This document shows positions 36,882 to 48,800 of a stretch of 64,000 nucleotides of DNA, piece after piece. Positions within the stretch are counted from its first letter, which is position 1, and each line of letters opens with the position of its first letter. Both the position numbers and the translations under genes were made by a program. Under the pieces are notes generated by a model. It saw only the letters and a program-made list of their open reading frames with translations, searched no databases and was not told the origin of the DNA. The stretch is from Echinococcus granulosus (Eukaryota > Platyhelminthes > Cestoda > Cyclophyllidea > Taeniidae), in assembly GCF_000524195.1 (NCBI RefSeq), contig NW_020170505.1, positions 33,036 through 97,035 of the forward strand. The letters are read 5' to 3'.

Positions 36882-39800
36882 TTACCACTTTGCCTCCTCA
36901 TGGTTGCTGTGCTTTAAATTTGACTGGGCAACGTCTAGAAATGTGTAATCCGGAACATCTGGTTCATTCTTTCCTTTCGTTAAAATCGCTGGAGTCACCT
37001 CATCGTACACGCTCATCCGTGTAGCTTCTTTTTTGGATTTGTCATCCTGTCGAACCGGACGTTCTTCACAGGTTATTAAATTAACAAGACTTGTTTGCAG
37101 TTCTTCGTAGAATTTAACCTCTTCTTCCTCCTCCTTAGCAGACTTGATTTGGTAAATGTTTCCTGTGCGAAGCGCGGCGCTTTTCCTCTTCCGCCAGCTT
37201 GGTCGGCTGTCGTGACGTCGTTTGCAGCGCCGTCGTGCAAAGCATGCCTTTAAGAGGCGAAGAGAATCTTATATTAAGAATGGTAAAGCAGTATTCTACA
37301 CATGCATTAAATAGACATTTCTAGCTATTCAAATTAAAACACACCTAAAAGTTTCCTGCACACATGGAATGCTACAAATTGGCCGCAAAAAATTGAAGTT
37401 TCGAGATAAACTTATGGACAAACGGTTTTGCTCAACTGCCAGTTACTTACGACTTTTTGGCAGTCAGCAAATTCTATTCTTTCAGCTCGTAAAAACCGAA
37501 TGTTAAATGCTTGGAAGGGAGCTGGATTTTAGTACTGAATTCCTCTAAGTTCAACAGTGTGTGTCGAGCTGATACCGATTTGTAAAAATGACTACTTTCT
37601 GCAGTATTACTTGATACTAGGTGTGTAACGCATACACATTCTTTATCATTTGTGTATATTTAAATCACTTCGGATCCGAATATGGTATTGACGGAATCAT
37701 TAAGAATTAAAGTGTTTTAATTACTATCTTCATCAGTTCTCTACCACCTGAGTAACGCGGAAACAGGCAAGGTAGGCTTTTTTGAACCGCAATTTTTTCC
37801 TAATTTCCCTTATAGCCACAAAATCAAATATTCAAAAAGTGGCCTAAAATTGTTCCAAAAAATGTTGTCTGAAGTAAATAAGTTCATTGTTTTTATATAA
37901 ATAACAACACACTGTTAAAATGAGCATTTTATCTCCAGAATTTCTAAAAAAATATTCAAAATACCAGAAATTTCATAACCTATAGCTACACAACTGAATA
38001 GCTGATTTTGGGTAAAATACTGCCTTGTATACACATTTGGATGGTTAAATGCTATCAGATGGTTGAGGCTAAGAGACCGACCCTATGATAGAGGTCTCTC
38101 AGGTGTTGGTTGATCCATTTCAGCAACCGGTTGACAATTGTTTTTCGCCGGGATGCATATATTGTTCTTCGGCTGCCAATACCGAGTATGAAGGTGACCA
38201 CTGCACCCATCATTGCTAGAGCTAAAGCGACCAGGATCATCGAGACAATTTCCTCAATAGAGAAGGTCAGATGAGTTATTTCCTGGAAGAGATTAAAAGG
38301 TTTTCTTATTGGTAAGAAAGCACTATTCAGTTGATTTGCATTAGTTGATTAAATAGCATAAAATTGGGCTTCAACAAACCTTAAAAAGACTCTCCGCTGT
38401 CTCTTGCTCTCGCAGTTTGAGAGGATCAGGCGCCAGATGCTGTAGTACTTCCTTCTCAGTGAGGGTGATATCTATCTGATCATCATCAAAATTCGCTTCA
38501 TTTTTTGCAAGTCCTTGTAACACCGAGGGGACCAAGTTGACCGCTTTATGAGCCAGACGCTAAAATTACGCAAATTTGGTATGTGAATGTTCAACTCACT
38601 TTTTCTGTCGATCAGTTTGCTATGCATCTGGTTAGAAAAATGTGTTTTACCATCCCTTCTATTCAGCGTTGTCCCACTTACTTCCCTGCAAAAGTTGTTA
38701 GGTCTATAGAAACAGCCCACCTATGACCTTTCAAGCGGCTCGATCTCACGGAGACAACTAGCGTGGTTAGTGATGCTTCAGCCCTGGCGAAAAATTGAAA
38801 TGCTCCTGTCATTTCGCCCACAGCTGTTTCTATATCCTTTGAAAATTCTCTCAACTGTTTACCTTCCAAGTGATACGGAGTGGACAAACCATGACATTAT
38901 TAGGTGAGGTGAATCGAATATTGGCGGAAGATTACCTCACTGCTCAAGCCTCTATACTCCCATTTAGATAAGCACCCAGTAGTCTTTTGACTGGCATATC
39001 TCCTTGTAAGGTTAACTTCTAGTTCAACTCAAATAAAATAAATCAGAAAGCCAAATTCTATAGGCGGTAATGTAAACACTGTGGCACAACAGAGTAGACG
39101 TTGATGTGAGAATTAACGACGCCTACTTCACGTTCTCTGTCAAGCTGAGGGTTGGTGCAGTGTATGGAGGATCGGGCAGGCAGATGTTGCGTCGTGTTCC
39201 GCACATCTGGACAGGGCAGACACTCTTCCGAGGCTGTGTCCGGATCCGAGAACGTATCTTCGGGGCAGGGCTCACACTACATTAAAAGATTCATTTCCTT
39301 AGAGAACTAAGATCCGGTCAAATCGACTCAATCCTGAGAAAAGTGTAGGCTTTGCCATTTCAAAGTTAAGACTGATAAAAAAGAGAAGTTTAAAAATTCC
39401 CTTAAGGCTTGTGGTGCGTGAAGTAGCAGTGAGTCTAGTCTAGTACTTTGTTTTTTTTACAGCAATGATTCACAATTCTACTAAAATAGAAATGTAATAG
39501 CGACCTTAATTTTGTTCGTAAATAAGGCAGGAAGTTTTGAATAAAAAACAAAGTTAGTTTACTTAAAATGTTAGATGATCTCAGTATTTGCGTAACGAAA
39601 ACCGAATTCCTCATTTTGACAATAAAAAGAATAGCATAAGCACACAATCCTTATTACTGGTCCACGTCGGACAAAAACGTACTAATTTCGCTTTGGTATC
39701 AGCACACGCTTAAGGCATGGTACAAAAAATCCTTTTTGAAAGATTGGATTATATTTAATGAACTAACTCTTCCTTCGGTAGCCACTATTTGCGGTTTTAA

Positions 39801-42800
39801 CCGCAATACAAGTCATCGTCGTTAAGTGATTCAAATGCATGTCCATCCATAAAGGCAATAGAATTAAAAATTTTCACTTCACCGGTTTCACCGAATTCTG
39901 CTGGATATTTTTGAAGATTACCAATTTCATCGAAAAAGCAAAACTTCACGGGTGCTAACTGCATACTATACAATGTTTTACCCCTCGCAATATTTTAACT
40001 TTACATCAGAGAGGATTCACGTTGAATTTTTATTTTCTGTAAATCCACACACACGGACTGATTTTCTCTATGATCGCTTCTTTTTCGCTAACCTTGTGTG
40101 GAGGTACTTTGCTCAAAAAGTAACCCGGCGAACAGACACGAGAATGCGACCTCGGCTCATTGGCTCCGATGGATTCCACTACGGACTCACGACAGCCTTG
40201 GAAAACTGGATAAACATACAACTGAATGAGATCCACTCCCGTCTTCCATTCAGCAACCTTCACTCGACAGGTAGGACTATGACAGAGAAAAAAATATCGA
40301 GACAATTATGGTAACGAATTATTAATTTTTTTGGTTTTGGAGGTTATAGCTCAATGCCATGGAGGCGCCATCGTCGCATCTTTCTGGACTTCATAAAAAG
40401 TGTGTTATTAACTTTGGGAGAGGATGAAATTCGTTTTAATCCAGGTACTACTACGAGGTTTATTAACTCCTCCGATATGACTTCTCCATTGGTACAATGA
40501 TGATTAAATGGAATATGCTAATGGTGTTTCTACCTTCTGGAATATTAACAATGAAACAATTCAAACTCATATATTTTAGCCGCACCCGTCAGGAGTAACT
40601 TGATCCGTTATATCGTTGCTAATGCTGGGAAGTGCTGAGTTCTCCCCGCCTCCTGCGGTGAATGTGTATGTCTTTTCAAAATACTTTAAATATGACTTGT
40701 TTTCGAACATCCGACTAGTCTATGTATTTTAAAAGCTCGAATGAAGCGTAAATTGGCAGTGAGGGAAAAAAAATACGATAATTTACCTCATCAGAAACAG
40801 TAATGAATCCTCCTGACACAGTAGGTTACCAAATCTCTGCAAATTTATTCTGTTGAACCACTTTTCTGAAACAAAATTGTCGTCTTGAAACCTGGTCTTT
40901 CTGGGTAAAATATTCTCATTGTAATTAGAGATCGCTCCACTATATTACCCATGTTAAGGCTGAGTATCTCGTTTATTGTACAATTTTATGGATAGACCCT
41001 TATATGCTTTTAAAGAAATGCGACTCCTTATCCTCACAAATACTTATTAAATGGGAAATGTCCCTTTTTGAAAAACCCACTAATAAATTGCCCAGTCGTT
41101 AATAAGCGAAGCATGCTACGCTGAAAGATCCTGGGACGAAATTGTACACATGCGGTTGGTTTGTGTGGAAAACTCAACTATTACATAGCCATACAACTAA
41201 TTTTGGAACAAAAAATTACTAGTCCAATTATCTTGTAAAATACCTTGTGCGTGTATATTGCCGTTGCATGAAAGAACCAATTCTAGGGGTGGGAAAAAAT
41301 AAGGTTACGTATTAGACTATCTCTGTTGATGGCGCATTGCACTCGACTAAATTGAAATAGGAACCTACTTTTAGAATCGTAAACTTTCCAGGTTTGAGCA
41401 TAGAGGAAGATGAAAGTGGAAAAGAGGCATTTTGATGAAAGGATCACCGCCTTACCTGGCCCATTAGTCACTAAATTTAGTGGTAAAATCACAGTTGTCG
41501 TTAAAATAAACAGACATCAGCCATACTATCGCATCTCAATTCCTAATAATACATCAAAGTAATTTCATCGCTAACTCATTTTCCTCCTCTTTTTTATTTT
41601 CTAAAAGAAATTAGCTTAAAAGATTCTTATACAAGAAGAAATACCTAAAGATATACCAGATTTTGAAATGTTTTATGCCAGTGTAAATGCCTTACATTGA
41701 GCATTTGCATCTATTGTCTGCGGAATGGACATCCTGGGATCGCAAGGCACAGGCTTTTTCCCTAAAATTAAAAATCTACACGTATGCTGGAGTTGGATTC
41801 ATTAAAGCTGGAATGAAAACCTATTCTGAAGCACACATTCTTCCGGGGCAAATGTTTTAATGGCTTTCGCGACCAGACATAAATATTTACGACAATGTGC
41901 TAAAGAGATGCCAATTTAGGCAATTGAAGAGAACAATGATACGAATGACTTGAGGCTGCCAGAACGTAAAAGTTGGTCACATTCTGATACTAGTGTAGTG
42001 ATGAGCATTCTATTAACTGTGCAACCACTTCAGTCCCTCTAATTTTTACTTCTGTTCTACGTCATGACATCGGGATTAAGTGTTCCCTCAGCTCTTCTAA
42101 GAGTTTGGAATATATGCTCTTCCCCGTTGATTTACCAACTAGGTTTTCAGGGGAGACTCGAGGTAGTATACTGGATTGTCCCTTTTGAGGGCAGATGGAC
42201 CGTAAATCAAGAATAAAGATTTAAAATTCTTAGATTATTTTAAGGAAACGTGCTAACCAATAAGACAAACATATTGCTGAGGATTGCTGTCCGCCTGTGG
42301 AGCGACTATGTACGCCTCAGCGCAGACTGATTGACATAGGCGAAAATCGGCAGAATAAAAGAACCTCCTGTGAAGGAAGAAAATGTCTTTTGCTCATATT
42401 TCCTATTTGCAACTTTTATTTCCTAAATAATCAGCTAATATGGTGATTTTATCTAATTCTCCTCAAACATTTATTTCAGAAACTAACATATGACTAGCAT
42501 TAGGGGTGTTGTTTGAAACTTTTCACAAAGTGCAAACGAGGTTTGTACAAAAAACCTGATTCTTTTAATATCAATTACAGACTTATTTACTGGTATTCAG
42601 TGCAAATTTGGAAATTGGTGGTTTGATAAATGTGAGCCACTGTCGAGGGAACAAATGGTATTTGATAATAATGATGGTTGGAATTATAGTAATGATATTG
42701 TTTACCTACTTCGTATCATTTGGAAAGTAAACAGGCATTGAGGGGATTTTCGAAGGATCCACAGATGGAGGTGGATGGAATGATGGAAGCAATGCGGTTT

Positions 42801-45800
42801 TTCGACAGGGCTGAGATATCATCGACCACGCCAGTTGTGTCCTTGACACTGAGCCGCTTGACAAGTCGTAGACGGGCCAGTTGTAGAACTGATATTTATT
42901 CAAGAATAGACCCAGTTACCCATAAATAGTTGGCAGAGCAAAAATGATTAGGATTTACATTTAAAATAATAACGGCCTTGTAAACTTTTGTAGTGTAGTG
43001 TCAGCATGAACGGTAGATAGTTTATACAAAAAAAGTAAGGTCAGAAATTATTATTACTTCAGTAACTTGCTAATGGCTACTAGTGTGTGAAGATTTATAA
43101 GTTGAAATCGTAGCATTGCAAAGTATATAATATTCCTCTTTATGAAATATTTGTTACCACAGAATAGATAACGTTATTGGGATTGGGTACTAGTTAATGT
43201 TACTAAAGTTGTATAGAGTTAGCATTTGAGATTTGTAAATAATTTTTTGAATGCTGTTTTTACGACTGTCCGTAGCCCCAAAGAATGCTTTATTTTGGCA
43301 CAGAATGTTCTGTAACGTTTTATAGAAATCCGTACTCTTCTTCGGTTCCCTAGACTGGCCAATGCCTAAGCTGGTCAGACGACAGTGGCTTGTCCGCACG
43401 TCGTAGCCCCAGCTTACGCACACTCATCGGCAAATAAAGACGTGCATTTAGCGGTCAGTGTCACCCGATTACCCGGGTTGGAAACCCGGCAGAATCCGAG
43501 CTGTCACACACATAGATACCAGTTCGCAACATCTACAGTGTTTGTGCTAATAAATGCAGATCGTGTTCAACAAAACATTAACACGGTTCTTAAAAGTGTT
43601 TTCTTTCCAAAACAGTTGTCACGGCCGAGATCCAGATTTTAATTAACTATGACTTTTACAAGTCTATTCTTTCGCAGGTGAAAGATAATAGAGCTGGCCT
43701 CATTAAGTAGAAGCCCGTTATCGAAGTGGCGAAATTTTATTCTTGTATTATGTTAAAACAGTTAACTGGGATTTGGATGTTGTATAAGTCTACGCAGACT
43801 AATTACTTCATCTTTTTTGGTTCACAGCACAAACACATTCTGTGATTAGTTAAAAGCCTTATTTACCCACTGTCATTATTTGAATTAGGGAGATATTTTA
43901 TTATTCAGTGCGAAAATAAAAAGTGCAATAGTTGCTAATTTGCTTTCCACTTTTGAACCTATTATGGAAAAGTAGTAAGCATTGTCTAGCGATATCTCAG
44001 GTTGTGCATTTCCATTAGCGACTTTCTTGTATCTGCCAAAATCATCTAATGCTTATTTCTGCCTATTTTGTGAGCAGAGAGCGTAAGAATTTAATGAAAA
44101 TTACGCTGTCTTTTATTTTTACAAGCATGACCCTTACTACCCTCCATGAGGCAAGCATTCATCACAAAACCGCCTCAAGCATTTCTATACTGCTTTATAC
44201 TCTTAGTAATAAATATGGAGTCTATTATTATCATTCAAATCCAGAATTATGATATCTACGTTTTGTGTTTTCCAATAATTTGCCTGAAAACGTCTGAAGT
44301 TTTCAAGTGGCATGAATGACCCTACTCTGACAATGATGTCGAACTTCGCGCTCCGCGTCTCGATAAAAGTGCTAGCAAAAGCCGAAAACTCAGTTGCCTG
44401 CACGAAGGCTTCCGACGGTTGCTGCATTTGTGGAAGGCTGTAGGTACCCAAAACTATAAGACGACCATCCTGAAATAATCGGAGGCGTCGATCAAAGGTG
44501 CCGGTGTAAAGAGAGAATTCGGGTCCGTCAAGAATGAGAGCGAATGAAGATGACGACTCGTTGAGTAACATTTGGCTCGGGAGAATGTAGACTGAGTGAG
44601 CTAACACAGTGTTTAGCCTAACTTCCATAGACAACTAAAAAGAAAGATAAAATAACTCCTTAAAGTCCTGGAAAGTAATTCAAAGCTTGATTTTGAACGA
44701 AGATTGTAAAGAAGAGGTTCATAATCTCGAAGTGTAATGAAAAAACCTGCTAAGTTGAAACGTTACTTTGCTGTCTCAGTGTGCTTTCATACCATCAAGT
44801 AATAAGGGAAAATAAGCAGCGCGTCGCAACACAGTCCTGAAGCGGAAAGCTAATGATTATTAAGAGCTTTTTTAAGACATGAAGTGGGAAGAAGTGGTTG
44901 ATTCTTTGGTAGCTAAAAATTTGGAACGTAATGCTTAACAAAAATATGAATGTAGACCATCTCAGCTAGCAGAATAGTCTCCCGTATTCCGATCAGCTCA
45001 ACCATCAACATAAATTTCTTCCCGTATTTAGATCCACAGTAGGCGATAATTCTTAATATGTGACAGTGTCGCTTTTTGATATAGAAATTCCTGTCTTCAA
45101 TAAAAACGGGAGAATTGTTATACGAGAGCAAGCATCGACTACACAGAATGGGGTATTCTCTGAACAAATTGTCCATAAAGACGCTCCGCTAACCGTGCAA
45201 TTGGTATCTCCGCATTTGATGATCATGCGCACAAAGGACATTTCCGCCGAGTTGACAGCCACTTGAAAATCACGCATACGGAGTTGGGGAGTAGACTTTG
45301 TCGGTGTGAAAGGCTTCCTCCGGCGGATGGACCACATAAAAGTCAAGCCGCGGAAGGGATAGATGGGCGGTCTTGAGGGTAAGCGACCTAGAAGTTTTGA
45401 AGTTAAATGGCTGTTTCGATAGCCATACTGTCAAATTTGTTTAATTTGACTAGGAAAATGACTATGATCTTGGTTAATGAGACACAAATCCTGACAAACA
45501 GACTGGTTGGAAGCTTAGAAGATTAAGAAAGCATTACATTAGAAGGAATAATTTAACTATATTAGGCATCTTATTTTCCTACCAAACAACACAGGCAGAA
45601 GAGACAAATAATGAAGGTACTTTTAAATTTTTTACTATACACATCACTAAACAGCATACTGGTGTAGGAAATGTAACCAGCAAAATGCGCTCCTTTACCG
45701 TGTATTTGTACATAGACTTAATTACATCCAGTGTATGTTTGGTCTAACCCTCTCCAGTGATTCCCTGTTTCCATGTCGTACCTCAGATGGTACCCATTCT

Positions 45801-48800
45801 TTCGGCTTTTAGCAAATCAGTATAGGTAGAATAGCTTAAATTTTGAGTACAGGTAAGGGCAAATAGAATGAGGTGATGAGTCCAGGCGCAATGTTTTGCT
45901 ATTTGCTGAAAAAAGGGCACTTTTGGTGACAAAGGTCCTACAAAGTTGCGATGCTCTACAAATCGCGCTAACTATTGAGATTGCATTCATTCCATCAATC
46001 TAACTTTTCAGCGGTACTTTTGAGTGATCACTCCCGGTGAGTCTCATTAGATGGGCGGTTTTTTCAAAAAGAAACTTAGTCCTATACCATCATGGCAACG
46101 ATTTTTTTCCAAAATGACTCAGTTACTACGTGCTCTAGACCCTCTATCAACTTGCACAGGATCCTGGAGAGAGGGAATGGTGAATACCTTGGACTCGAGA
46201 TGTTTCCGTGGTACTTCTAGTGCAAAACACGGGAGCAAAGTAGACCTGGTGAGGTTTGTCCTGCTTTCTACAATGACAAAGAAAGTTGAACAATAAAGTG
46301 GTAGGACTTAACTCTATAAATTGGGCCACGCAATTATGTTGACGTTATAATGCTTTGATGCCTTGTTTAGCTTTGTGTTTGATTACGTGGGCACCTAAGT
46401 CGTCACAAATTGTACTTTTGCTCAGCGATGTGGACTCCCGGCCATCCCGGTAGCCTCAGCTGTCCTGTACGTCACTACTACAAACTCTGCCATACTACTA
46501 TGACTTACTAGACAATTTCGGGGAAGACCCAGGGTGCGAAGCTAATATATCAGGGTGGGAGTCTGGTAAATCACAATTCCCCTACACCTTACTGGCTGCT
46601 CTTCCATGATGTCTGATCCTGATGCCACATAACGTTGGAAGTCTTTTTTTTGATGAAATATAAGTGCATGTCAAACATTTTCAACTAACCTCCAAAGGGA
46701 CGTGGAGAGCAGCGAAGAAAGGTAATAGAGTTCTGTATTTTTCTTCCATGCACGTGGATAGGGAAGATTTGTCTCGTAATTTTTGGTGATTACAACGTCA
46801 AAGAGGTTTGCCAATTTGCTGCAACTCAGCTAGATATTTATGAAAACATTTTTTTCATGAACAAAACTACCACTTCATAGATATTCATTACAACTAAAAT
46901 TTTTTTATAATTTTTTGTCAACTTTACGGAATCGCCAGGTCAAGAAATGATAAATCTATCTTAATCCATTAATGTAAATATATGACGCGAATTCTTTTAA
47001 GCGATCTGAACAATGGAAGCCACGACCGGTCGAATCCTGCTTGAACACAGTAAGAAAGTTATCTCATTATGACACACATTCTCTGTCATCCGGTAAAACA
47101 GGCTTTTACCATTGAGGAGGAGCTTGTAACTTTTGCTAGTACCACAAAAAGACCCCAGAAAGACTAATGCAGGTACATTAGTAACTATGCCAAAACATCG
47201 TAAAAGAACAGCATCTATTGTGAATAGCTGAATTCATAAAGACTCAGCAGAAAGGCTGTCAAAACCGAAACCTCAGCTCCCTTTCACAAACAGACTTGAA
47301 ATTAAAACAGGATAGCCTAATACCGCACTGTTCGGAGTGTCCATAACTGCAAAAGGACATTTCCATGTAAACGTCCAAGGTCATTTTCGAGACTTGGTTC
47401 CCAGACTTTCTCCATGACCTTATAAACACAACGAGGTCAAGGTCATTCGAAATGATAAAAAACCATGGGGATGGCGACCATCCTGGATCTCCAACAATGC
47501 AATTAGTATATGTCTATGCACATGCCATACCTTCCGTTTGCGTGCATTATTCCGAAGTGTTGTCTTTTGATTACTCGGGTTGAAATCTCGACAGTACCAA
47601 AACTCGCACAAATATCGGTGTATTAATGCACTAAACTGAAAGGATATGGCGATAACCCGAATGGGCGTCTAGACAATGTAAAAAAATGGTAGACATTTGA
47701 AATGCAGTATGACCTTTCAATATTAGGGAAGTTCTTAAATACAACGCCCGTTGATTATTAAGAACCGGAAGTTCATTTTCAGCTCTCCTAAAAAAACTGC
47801 TGCACAGGGTGGATGCAGAAGTGTAATCACAAGGTTGATTTTATAAACAAGATAGACGCAAAACAATTCAGTGGTATTTATTCATTCCCCAACATGATCC
47901 CTCAAGCTTTGCTCAACAGATCTAAGTGCCTTCACATTACACCTCCATGCCGGTTAAGAAGGACATTGATTACGCATCTTCGGCCTTCCGTAGGAATAGG
48001 GAGATCATATTATCAAACCTTAGATTTGGTGACACTTAAGATTTGTGGAAAGACTAACGTTTGTCAAGCATAAGTGCCACAAAGACTGCCCAAGACTCAC
48101 GGATGGATGAGTGAATTCAAACCGCAATGTCGGCATCCATTGGAACATATGCAAAAACGGATTTTCCACTGTGTCCCCCATTTCATCTCGCCAAGGTTCG
48201 CTTTCTTCCTTCCTACCTTCGTTGTTCGTTTCTGAATTCAGAACTTTTCCATATCCATCCAACACTATTATTGTAAAAAAAATGTGCATTCTTGACTCTC
48301 CACTTGCTAAACTTGGCTCAAACAGGGCAGCAGTCGCTGTGGCTGCAAATAATTGAGTTTCATTGCCTGCTGCTATCAGATAGAACTCATATTGGCTTCA
48401 ATAGATAAGAGGACTCGAGTTTATTTATTAACTTTTTTGATTAGTTTTTGTTTACCTTCACTCCACTTTGTCCAAAACATCACTATTATCAGCTAGTTAC
48501 TGTACTTATCAATGAATGCTCAGAATTAGCTTACTTTATGGCAAAGATGTTAGTTCGTTCAAAGTAAAAAGCTTCACTTGTTAGAGGTTAATTTTTATGA
48601 AATGGGAAATGCGTTACCTATGGAGGTACCGTTCCTGTAGAGGATATTGCGCACAATGTTGACCTCGCAAAGATGCTTTGCACAAAACAATCTTGCCCCA
48701 CTTAGAAGTGTCTGTTGAAGGTATGGAAGCTGCTGCAGTTCTTCACCTGTAGTCATCTGAATTGGAGAAGGTTTAAGGAACACATTCAAGCAATTTGTGC

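Noticed and set aside
41283..41530. Possible exon with an excellent GTAAGG donor (minus strand, ..LVTNGPG)
   Set aside because: No acceptor gives an open frame up to that donor; all three frames hit stops or lack an AG border.
46980..47060. Sequence GGTCGAATCC resembling a tRNA box B
   Set aside because: No matching box A or cloverleaf could be drawn around it.
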